DNA of 5,198 nt, from the NCBI GenBank assembly GCA_030639035.1, contig DAOWDM010000093.1, positions 1 through 5,198 of the forward strand, written 5' to 3'. The first letter of the stretch is position 1. The number at the start of each line of letters is the position of its first letter. The translations under genes were made by a program, and so were the position numbers. Origin of the DNA: Alphaproteobacteria bacterium. GTDB lineage: Bacteria; Pseudomonadota; Alphaproteobacteria; DAOWDM01. Below, piece by piece: positions 1 to 5,122 of this stretch. Below the pieces are notes generated by a model, which made no database searches, was not told the origin of the DNA, and saw nothing but the letters and a program-made list of their open reading frames with translations.

Positions 1-99
1 AAAAGCATTGCAATGGCAAAGAGATACTCCCATCTATCAGAAGCACACACAGCAGGCGTTGTAGAGAGCATGAACAACAAATTTTTAGCAGAGGATTGA
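1..99 (+). CDS. Tyrosine recombinase (phage-type integrase), C-terminal end only
   Basis: The window opens inside this gene: frame 1 is open from base 1 to the TGA at 97-99 and gives 32 residues. The segment AKRYSHLSEAHTAGVVESM matches the end of the catalytic domain of tyrosine recombinases, where the nucleophilic tyrosine lies in an R-Y-x-H-L-S context. Here that would be Y9 of the fragment. This tyrosine forms the covalent DNA intermediate in site-specific integration and excision. The upstream R-H-x-x-R box residues lie outside the window, so completeness cannot be judged. The gene points toward the AlpA-like and replication genes on the same strand, which fits an integrative element with int at one end. 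The short tail after the helix following the tyrosine (NNKFLAED) is ordinary. The call rests on one short but characteristic motif. Confidence 0.8.
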   Translation, partial: KSIAMAKRYSHLSEAHTAGVVESMNNKFLAED

Positions 100-166
100 T
101 ATATAGATGCTTAAATTACCTGATTATAAAACAACCAATGCCTGTAAATCTTAACTCAATTTTCAA

Positions 167-269
167 ATGGCAACAATTGAAGAAATAGCAGAAAAGCAAA
201 AAAACACTTGACAAAACGGTAGAAAGAGTTTATAAAGATTTGATATATAAGATTGATGAAAAACTCTAA
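167..269 (+). pseudogene. Possible frameshifted small coding remnant
   Basis: ATG at 167 reads MATIEEIAEKQKNT and stops at the TGA at 209. If one base is skipped in the run of seven A (198-204), the reading continues as TLDKTVERVYKDLIYKIDEKL and stops at 267-269. The joined peptide would be about 33 residues, strongly charged and helical-looking, with protein-like composition on both sides of the shift. There is no Shine-Dalgarno sequence before the ATG and no family is recognised. It overlaps the promoter match at 208-236, and the two readings compete. It could be a remnant of a decayed gene, a sequencing error in the homopolymer, or chance. Confidence 0.2.
208..236 (+). promoter_or_regulatory. 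Candidate sigma70-type promoter
   Basis: TTGACA at 208-213 is a perfect -35 box. It is followed by a 17-bp spacer and TATAAA at 231-236, one mismatch from the -10 consensus. Transcription would begin near 243 and run rightward. The next gene starts about 400 nt further on, so the product would be either a long leader for the AlpA-like gene or a separate small RNA. In AT-rich DNA such matches also arise by chance. The match is seen directly; activity is inferred. Confidence 0.4.
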
Positions 270-309
270 AATGACTTGTTGCAGTCTGTCATATTAGCAA
301 CCGAACTTT

Positions 310-359
310 GGGATAACTGACCAAAGGGCAAGATGGATTAGAGCATCGGGATAATTGAC
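310..359 (+). repeat. Two 12-bp direct repeats, candidate recombinase/Xis sites
   Basis: GGGATAACTGAC at 310-321 and GGGATAATTGAC at 348-359 match at 11 of 12 positions with start points 38 bp apart. A weaker third copy may lie at 503-516 (GGGATACTTTAGAC). Direct repeats close to int are typical of integrase arm-type sites or excisionase sites, but no experiment or family signature identifies these. The first copy also overlaps a hairpin (CTTTGG 306-311, CCAAAG 321-326), giving a mixed operator/hairpin appearance. Confidence 0.35.
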
Positions 360-619
360 GACTTCTCTTATGGAGAAATACTGTACTATAGGTTGCTTCA
401 ATTATTATCAAATAAACTTTCCCTATAACTGTTAAAAAATTCGGACAGTACGTGAAATCCGTATGTAGCTCGAACATGCAGTAAAATAATCATAAAAAAA
501 CGGGGATACTTTAGACATGTCAACAAGATATAAAATTTGTTTGCTTTGTATCTGATTTAAATATCAATTGTCGCATTATAAAAACTTCAATAAATGGCAC
601 AGTTGCTCTTTATAAATTT

Positions 620-639
620 AAAAATAAAAAAAGGAAAAA
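620..639 (+). promoter_or_regulatory. Purine-rich ribosome site of the AlpA-like gene, shared with rep
   Basis: The 20 bases at 620-639 are an A-rich tract with AAGGAA at 631-636. This places GG 13 bases before the ATG at 648, somewhat longer than ideal. Nearly the same sequence, with one extra A, precedes the replication gene at 1126-1147, where spacing is normal. The shared leader suggests that the two genes use one translational signal type or that one leader was duplicated. Confidence 0.55.
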
Positions 640-647
640 CTTAAATA

Positions 648-890
648 ATGAAAAATAAAAACAATACCTTACCAGAACTTTTAACAGTCCCGCAATTTGT
701 AAAACGCTTTCCTGCCTTCAAAATCGGAGGAATCAGATTTAAAATTTTCAATGAGAAAGAAAATGGTCTTTATGACTCGGGTGCGATAGTCAGGATTGGC
801 AGGAAAGTCTTGATCGATGTGAATGCTTTCTTCATGTGGGTATCTATACAAAATCCAAATAACAAATTTAATTTACAAGACGATATTTGA
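648..890 (+). CDS. Small winged-HTH DNA-binding protein, AlpA/excisionase type
   Basis: This is an 80-residue basic protein with no membrane segment or signal peptide. Residues 11-41 (LLTVPQFVKRFPAFKIGGIRFKIF...NGL) read as the helix-turn-helix part. Residues 44-64 (SGAIVRIGRKVLIDVNAFFMW) read as the beta-hairpin wing and closing helix. This pattern, with a K/R-x-PAF-x-x-GG-x-R core and SGAIVRIGRKVLID, is familiar from short HTH proteins beside integrases in proteobacterial prophages and satellites. They are usually annotated as AlpA-family regulators or helix-turn-helix domain proteins. The likely role is binding element DNA to promote excision or activate transcription; which of these cannot be told from sequence. 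It lies between int and the replication gene, all on one strand, with gaps of 548 and 258 bp that leave room for separate promoters. The ATG at 648 follows an AAGGAA tract, and the length is normal for the family. Confidence 0.75.
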   Translation: MKNKNNTLPELLTVPQFVKRFPAFKIGGIRFKIFNEKENGLYDSGAIVRIGRKVLIDVNAFFMWVSIQNPNNKFNLQDDI

Positions 891-937
891 CAATTAATAT
901 TTTAAACAATCACGGATTAAACCGAGAAATATAAGCA

Positions 938-1018
938 GGGACAGCGTTAAACAAGATGACGAATAATTATAGAGCTGTTCCCAGTTTATAAACTTTTATT
1001 CTCAGCAAACGCCTGAGA
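938..1018 (+). promoter_or_regulatory. Leader cluster: hairpin, 12-bp palindrome, hairpin
   Basis: Three symmetric elements follow one another in the gap before the replication gene. GGGACAGC (938-945) pairs with GCTGTTCCC (974-982) with one bulged T. AGTTTATAAACT (983-994) is a perfect 12-bp palindrome that starts at the next base. TCTCAG (1000-1005) pairs with CTGAGA (1013-1018) across a 7-nt loop. No T-run follows the hairpins, so they do not look like standard terminators. The palindrome is a candidate operator for a dimeric regulator such as a phage-type repressor. Symmetry is seen directly; function is inferred. Confidence 0.4.
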
Positions 1019-1117
1019 CAAGCTACAAAAAGTTGCTTTCATAAAAAAACAACCCCAAACAACAGACATTCATCAAATGCCTGATAGGGAAGTTTTGCTT
1101 AATTTTAGGCAACATCG

Positions 1118-1131
1118 ATTTTTGCAAAAAT
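1118..1131. promoter_or_regulatory. 14-bp perfect palindrome just before the rep ribosome site
   Basis: ATTTTTGCAAAAAT is perfectly self-complementary and ends six bases before the AAAGGAA ribosome site (1137-1143) of the replication gene. Its position would let a bound protein, or a small hairpin in the mRNA, limit expression of the primase-helicase. A/T-runs joined by GC are partly favoured by base composition, so chance is possible. Confidence 0.35.
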
Positions 1132-1148
1132 AAAAAAAAGGAAAAAAT

Positions 1149-4028
1149 ATGCAAAGAAATACACCAATAAGCTACCTAAGAACTATTAGCTCATGCCCAG
1201 AAACCAAGACTATAGAAGAAATTCTATCAATTATTAAAAATGGCTCTTTTGAGCTGTATAACGGCATGTCTTTAAAGGATTCTATAGAAGAGATCAGAGC
1301 ATCTAATAAAGGACGACGGAAAAAGCTAAAAAAAGGACTACCTTATTTTATTCCGACAGTTCTATTGTTTGATGAGAATATATTAAGAGAAGATTCAATA
1401 ATATCAGGGGCTGTCCAGTTTGATGTTGACCTCAAAGATAATGAAAAGATTAATTTCGATGAATTGAAAAATGACATTATTAAAATCCCAGAAGTAATAT
1501 ATGCCTTCACAAGTCCATCTGGTGGGCTGAAATTTGCCATTAAGACAGACTTCCAAAAAAACAAGAATGATGATGCCGAAACATTAAAAGCTAAGTATAA
1601 ACAAGCATATGAAGTCTGTAAGGAGTACGTTTCTTCTTTTGTAAACATAAAATATGACGATAGTATGAAAGCGTTAAAATTCCCTTGTTTCCTGTCATAT
1701 GACAAAGAAGCGTACTTCAATCCTGCTTGTTTAGTTTTAGAAGTAAACTCTGACTGTATTTATGAAAAGCCAGAAGAATTCAACCTTTCATATGACACTA
1801 ACATTACCACAGAACAGGTTGAAGAACTGCTTAGCTACATACCAAAAGATTTCGATTACGACGAAAGATTGCCAATAAATTATGCTGTATTCAGCTCTAT
1901 TGGAAAAGCAGGCGTCTCAATATTGTTTAATCATTGGATAACTGACGATAGAACGAAACTTAAGAAGGACTTGATAAGCCAATCTGAAGAGAAAAAACCT
2001 TTAGCTAATTTGGGGTTTCTTATAAAAACAGCTGTAGAATATGGCTATAAAGTTACCACAGGTACAAAAAGACGGTATTTAGAGCCGAAAAATTCATCGC
2101 ATAAATTTCAGCCTTTGCTTACAACCAATGAAGCAAAAGATAAATTAGAAGAAATCGTTAATAACTTTTTTCAGTCTAAGAAGTCTGTTTTTATAAATAT
2201 TTCAACTGGCACAGGAAAAACTGAGGAAGTCTTAAAAATCCTAAGAAACATACCGTCCAATAAAAACGTTTTATATCTTGTTGAAAGCCATGAACTTGCA
2301 GAAGAAATAAAGGAGCGTTTCTATAAAATAGAAGTAAAAAACAAACTCGGCATCAACTCTAGTATTGTTCATATAAAAGGTCGGAACAAAACATGTGAAC
2401 GCAGTGATATAGCCGATAAGTACAATAAAGCAAATATGTCGATTCCTTCTCTGCAATGTGAAGAAGGATGTCCTCACAAGTGCAAATGCAACTATAGCTT
2501 TCAGTTTGCCAAGAAAGCAAATATTAGGTTGATGACGCATAACGAATTTATGAACGAAAAAAGCATATGGTCTTCTGGATATGACCCGCTGACAAACAGC
2601 CCTAAAAAAAAGGGCTGGAAAGCCGACTATATCATTACAGATGAAGATTATTTTCAGTTTCAAAACTACCATGAAAAACTTGACAATGAATATGACGGCA
2701 TACGTAACATCATCAACCATATTGCTAATAAAACACTGGGAAAATCAAAAGCCATAGGAAGTGCTGAGTTTTTTTTAGAAGCTGTTAAAGAGCATGAAAG
2801 TGATATACTGGCTGATTTTCAAAGAATGAACAGCAATAAACCTAACAAAATTACCTTTAAAAATACAGATGACTATATAAGGCAAACAAAGAAACAGTCT
2901 GGCAAACGCCAATCTGAAATTTTAAAGCTATTAAATCTGTATGTATTAACTTCTGACAAAAAGTTTTTGAACTCGATCTGGTTTGAAAATAATAAATTAA
3001 AACATTCAAGACTTAAAAGTGTAGCCGACCACTATAAAGATATCCCGACATTATATCTTGACGCTACAGCTAATGAATCCGTTATCAAAACCGTTTTACC
3101 TGATGTTGAGTTTCATTCAATTAAGGTTGAATCAAAAGAAGATATTAATATATATCAATTGCAAAACAGATTTGTTTATAAAGGCTGGTTTGAAGACGAA
3201 AAGAACAGAGATGAAATTATTTACAAAATCAAAGAACTTATAAAAGATAAAAATTATGAAAAAGTCGGCTTAATAACCTATATGAACATTAATGGGATTA
3301 AAAATTTTGATAAATGGCTAGGAAATGAGATAGGCGTTGAAACATATGCTCATTTTGGCAATCTACGAGGGCTAGATAAATTCAAAGATGTTGACTGTCT
3401 GTTAGTTGTAGGAAGGCATTTTATACCAGAACAATCGATTTTGGAATATAGTCGTGCTTTATATGCTGATGTTATTAATGAGAAAGAATATGCTTATGAA
3501 AATTCTTATGTTGATAAACCTGTAAGAATGAAAGACGGAACAACAAAAACCTTAAACAATTCAATTTATGTTGATGGTTTTCTTGAAAATGCAAAAAATC
3601 ATTTCTGCACATCTGAAACTATACAAGCAATTGGCAGAGGAAGGCTAGTTTACGGCAAAAAGAAAGATGTTTATTATTTCTCGAATCAAAGTCTTGGCGG
3701 AGATGTTGAAATAACAAATTTCTTTAAATACGAAGACTTTTATGAAAAACCAAAATATCAAGATGAGATAATAACCTTGAAACAGCTAGGGTTTTGCAAA
3801 GACAAGAGCCAAGACTTAATAGAACTTGGCTTTAAAAATAGCCCTATTAAGAATCATAGAAGTGAAATTGAAAGAGTCTTTCTTGAAGCAGGTGTTGAGA
3901 AGATATCGTTTCTCCACAATACAAAAAACAACCGAAACTACAGAGAGCAAAAATATTACACATATCCAGATCCGTCAGCACTAATAAAACAAATAGAAAG
4001 CGAAGGAGGCAGAATCCGAAACCCCTAG
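1149..4028 (+). CDS. Replication protein: VirE_N/BT4734-like primase domain fused to SF2 helicase with Cys cluster
   Basis: This 959-residue protein probably replicates the element by primer synthesis, unwinding and perhaps origin recognition. Residues about 60-195 match the VirE_N/BT4734-like fold: KKGLPYFIPTVLLFD, then VQFDVDL with acidic D92 and D94, TSPSGGLK at 121-128, and DDSMKALKFPCFLSYDKEAYFNP starting at D170. Residues about 215-300 (IPKDFDYDERLP ... NHWI) resemble a PriCT-type helical linker. The helicase core follows: Walker A STGTGKT (352-358), a cysteine cluster at C416, C437, C441, C445 and C447, Walker B DEDY (498-501), LDATAN (637-642), HFGNLRGLDKFKDVDCLLVVGR (735-756) and motif VI QAIGRGR (826-832). 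The final 127 residues match nothing I know and could bind DNA. AAAGGAA at 1137-1143 fixes the ATG at 1149. The usual VirE_N partners are D5/VirE-type ATPases, so this SF2 partner is less common. The fold calls come from recalled family patterns; catalytic activity is untested. Confidence 0.75.
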   Translation: MQRNTPISYLRTISSCPETKTIEEILSIIKNGSFELYNGMSLKDSIEEIRASNKGRRKKLKKGLPYFIPTVLLFDENILREDSIISGAVQFDVDLKDNEKINFDELKNDIIKIPEVIYAFTSPSGGLKFAIKTDFQKNKNDDAETLKAKYKQAYEVCKEYVSSFVNIKYDDSMKALKFPCFLSYDKEAYFNPACLVLEVNSDCIYEKPEEFNLSYDTNITTEQVEELLSYIPKDFDYDERLPINYAVFSSIGKAGVSILFNHWITDDRTKLKKDLISQSEEKKPLANLGFLIKTAVEYGYKVTTGTKRRYLEPKNSSHKFQPLLTTNEAKDKLEEIVNNFFQSKKSVFINISTGTGKTEEVLKILRNIPSNKNVLYLVESHELAEEIKERFYKIEVKNKLGINSSIVHIKGRNKTCERSDIADKYNKANMSIPSLQCEEGCPHKCKCNYSFQFAKKANIRLMTHNEFMNEKSIWSSGYDPLTNSPKKKGWKADYIITDEDYFQFQNYHEKLDNEYDGIRNIINHIANKTLGKSKAIGSAEFFLEAVKEHESDILADFQRMNSNKPNKITFKNTDDYIRQTKKQSGKRQSEILKLLNLYVLTSDKKFLNSIWFENNKLKHSRLKSVADHYKDIPTLYLDATANESVIKTVLPDVEFHSIKVESKEDINIYQLQNRFVYKGWFEDEKNRDEIIYKIKELIKDKNYEKVGLITYMNINGIKNFDKWLGNEIGVETYAHFGNLRGLDKFKDVDCLLVVGRHFIPEQSILEYSRALYADVINEKEYAYENSYVDKPVRMKDGTTKTLNNSIYVDGFLENAKNHFCTSETIQAIGRGRLVYGKKKDVYYFSNQSLGGDVEITNFFKYEDFYEKPKYQDEIITLKQLGFCKDKSQDLIELGFKNSPIKNHRSEIERVFLEAGVEKISFLHNTKNNRNYREQKYYTYPDPSALIKQIESEGGRIRNP

Positions 4029-4074
4029 GTCAGTTTAAGTGTTGGGGTTATGTAATATTTAAGCATATTGTCTA

Positions 4075-4088
4075 TATAATATATTATA
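4075..4088. repeat. AT-only 14-bp palindrome in an easily melted tract
   Basis: TATAATATATTATA is perfectly self-complementary and sits in a nearly pure A/T stretch (about 4050-4090), shortly after the replication gene. Such a tract could act as a duplex-unwinding element of an origin. Alternatively it may be simple low-complexity DNA. TATAAT at 4075-4080 resembles a -10 box, but no -35 box stands at the right distance. Confidence 0.3.
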
Positions 4089-4111
4089 GAGAACAAGCTA
4101 TTTTGTTACAA

Positions 4112-4291
4112 TAAAGGTACTTTTAAGAACTTTAAGAAGAATAAATGACTTTATGTCTTTCATACAAATCTTCTACAAAACAAAACATTCGAGGAGTAAA
4201 ATTTGCTTTTTAGCGGTAGCTAAAACAAGCAAGTAAATTTTATATTTTTCCTAGCGATTAGCGTAGGAAAATACTCTTAAAAGTACCTTTA
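4112..4291. repeat. 180-nt structured element closed by a perfect 17-bp inverted repeat
   Basis: TAAAGGTACTTTTAAGA (4112-4128) is exactly complementary in reverse to TCTTAAAAGTACCTTTA (4275-4291). Inside are three nested or serial hairpins. Hairpin A has AGAAGA (4135-4140) with TCTTCT (4169-4174) and ATAAA (4141-4145) with TTTAT (4150-4154). Hairpin B (4197-4242) has 8, 3 and 7 bp stems, extra unpaired bases only on its right arm (4226-4227, 4231-4234) and a GGTA loop. Hairpin C has TTTTCCTA (4246-4253) with TAGGAAAA (4264-4271). The left arm also carries a 10-bp-period tandem repeat: ACTTTTAAGA (4119-4128), then ACTTTAAGAA (4129-4138). It could be a folded single-strand origin, a non-coding RNA, a MITE-like insertion or a recombination site. 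There is no reverse transcriptase here to support a retron, and no integron-type core boxes were found. Confidence 0.55.
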
Positions 4292-4504
4292 AAGATAATT
4301 TAAAATATCTAGAATCAAGACAGTTTGCAAAAGAGCTACCATTATGAAAACTGAAACAGTAAAAGCTAAAGTGTCGTCAGAGTACGATTGACACTTAAAA
4401 ACAATATTTCATCGCCTAATCTGTAAAATTCAAAGCTGTTCACAAAGATGTTCAAGCAGAAATGACGGCTTGAGTCTAAAAGGTTAAGAACTAGAACACA
4501 ACGA

Positions 4505-4532
4505 TTGACCTTTAAATGTCAGTTTGTATAAT
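4505..4532 (+). promoter_or_regulatory. Sigma70-type promoter of the BON gene
   Basis: TTGACC at 4505-4510, a 16-bp spacer and a perfect TATAAT at 4527-4532 predict a start near 4539. That would give a leader of about 29 nt before the ATG at 4568. This shows that the BON gene is transcribed independently of the replication gene upstream. Confidence 0.65.
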
Positions 4533-4556
4533 TGAAGATACAGTAAAAAATCCACA

Positions 4557-4567
4557 GAGGAATTAAA
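4557..4567 (+). promoter_or_regulatory. Ribosome binding site of the BON gene
   Basis: GAGG at 4557-4560 followed by GAATTAAA-type spacing of seven bases leads to the ATG at 4568. It is a clear Shine-Dalgarno sequence, distinct from the A-rich leaders of the two element genes. Confidence 0.65.
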
Positions 4568-5122
4568 ATGAAAAAATCAATAATAACGTTGTTAACATTA
4601 GGGTTTGTAATATTAGCTAATAGTGGGTGTGGAACAATATATTCAGCTGTAATGGATGAAAGAAATGTTAAAACAATTGCAAGTGATACTTCAATAGAGG
4701 TTAAAATATTAAAAAATCTAACAGATGAGAAAACTTCTGATTTAGTAGCGGTAAGCGTTACAAGCTATAATGGCGATGTATTTTTAGTTGGAGAATATGA
4801 AAGCAATACGCAAAAGAACAGATTCATTAGTTCAGCAAAAAAAGTTAAAGGCGTTAAGTCGGTTAAATCATATTTAATTCCTGCAAAGAAAAATCACCCT
4901 TGTGATACAAAAAAGAATTTAGGAATTACAGTCAAAGTAAAAGCTAAACTTGTTGGTGATAAATCAATTTGGTCAACAAATGTTCATGTCTCTACAATAC
5001 AGTGTCAAGTTGTGCTTTGGGGGACTGTTGGAACATCAGCCGAGATTACAAAATCAATTCAACATGCCAAAAGCGTCGAAGGCGTTAAGTCTGTTAAATC
5101 TTTCTTAAAATCAACAAAATAA
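4568..5122 (+). CDS. Periplasmic/outer-membrane BON-domain lipoprotein
   Basis: This 184-residue protein has an N-terminal signal: KK at 2-3, a hydrophobic stretch at 5-17, and NSGC with the candidate lipidated cysteine at C21. The -3 residue is N rather than the usual L/V/I, so signal peptidase II processing is likely but not certain. Two BON domains follow, at about 42-104 and 118-181. Each ends with a GVKSVKSYL/GVKSVKSFL repeat (95-103, 172-180), the typical conserved-glycine end of BON modules. BON proteins of the OsmY/DolP kind bind phospholipid membranes and support envelope integrity under stress. C112 and C146 flank the first part of the second domain and could form a disulfide in the periplasm. 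The gene has its own promoter and ribosome site and no partner in view. The overall pattern recalls Desulfovibrio-type BON proteins. It is more probably a host gene beside the element than a replication-related one. Confidence 0.8.
   Translation: MKKSIITLLTLGFVILANSGCGTIYSAVMDERNVKTIASDTSIEVKILKNLTDEKTSDLVAVSVTSYNGDVFLVGEYESNTQKNRFISSAKKVKGVKSVKSYLIPAKKNHPCDTKKNLGITVKVKAKLVGDKSIWSTNVHVSTIQCQVVLWGTVGTSAEITKSIQHAKSVEGVKSVKSFLKSTK
4850..5100 (+). repeat. 20-bp direct repeat inside the BON gene
   Basis: The 20 bases at 4850-4869 and 5081-5100 differ at one position. They encode the equivalent GVKSVKS ends of the two BON domains in the same frame. The near-identity of synonymous positions suggests a fairly recent exchange between the domains, or codon bias toward GTT and AAA/AAG. 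Confidence 0.6.

Larger units (their letters stand above)
100..647. other. 548-bp gene-poor region between int and the AlpA-like gene
   Basis: No intact gene with a plausible start and ribosome site is visible on either strand. The region holds a sigma70-like promoter match (208-236), a broken 34-codon frame (167-269), a hairpin at 306-326 (CTTTGG/CCAAAG around a 9-nt loop), two 12-bp direct repeats (310-321, 348-359), a possible 5-bp hairpin at 272-293 (ATGAC/GTCAT), and the purine-rich ribosome site of the next gene. In elements with this gene order, such a gap often carries the attP site, integrase arm sites and control sequences. No tRNA gene or tRNA 3' end is recognisable here. An open frame on the - strand at 289-477 resembles no family I know and has no clear ribosome site. 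Confidence 0.5.
4029..4567. other. 539-bp non-coding structured region, candidate origin or element end
   Basis: No convincing gene is visible on either strand. From left to right there is a weak 6-bp inverted repeat, AACCCC (4020-4025) with GGGGTT (4044-4049), without a T-run; an AT tract with a 14-bp perfect palindrome (4075-4088); the 180-nt element closed by a 17-bp inverted repeat (4112-4291); a stretch with short interrupted frames (4344-4391, 4423-4470) that are probably not genes; a 9-bp direct repeat (4384-4392, 4501-4509); and the promoter and ribosome site of the BON gene. Being next to a replication gene and rich in AT and repeats, it is a reasonable place for an origin. It may also contain the element's right attachment site, which I could not locate. 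Confidence 0.45.

Noticed and set aside
289..477. 62-residue open frame on the - strand
   Set aside because: No family resemblance, no clear ribosome site, and it covers repeats and hairpins of the int-proximal region.
1343..1720. Open frame on the - strand inside the replication gene
   Set aside because: It lies fully antisense to the conserved primase-like domain and has the composition of a shadow frame.
2271..2720. 149-residue open frame on the - strand
   Set aside because: It is antisense to the helicase core including the Cys cluster; its hydrophobic look comes from reading charged codons backwards.
3058..3243. 61-residue + strand frame inside the replication gene
   Set aside because: It overlaps the LDATAN region in another frame and has no independent start signal.
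4020..4049. Rho-independent terminator after the replication gene
   Set aside because: The AACCCC/GGGGTT pair has an 18-nt loop and no T-run after it.
4112..4291. Retron msr-msd RNA
   Set aside because: The flanking inverted repeat and internal hairpins recall one, but no reverse transcriptase is encoded in the window and no clear branching-G context was identified.
4112..4291. Integron attC site
   Set aside because: One-sided bulges in the hairpin recall attC, but GTTRRRY/RYYYAAC core boxes are missing and the recombinase at the left edge looks like an ordinary phage integrase.
4344..4470. Decayed gene read from MKTETVKAKVSSEYD and VKFKAVHKDVQAEMTA
   Set aside because: The two short stretches are in different frames, lack a ribosome site and match no family I recognise; chance open frames are as likely.
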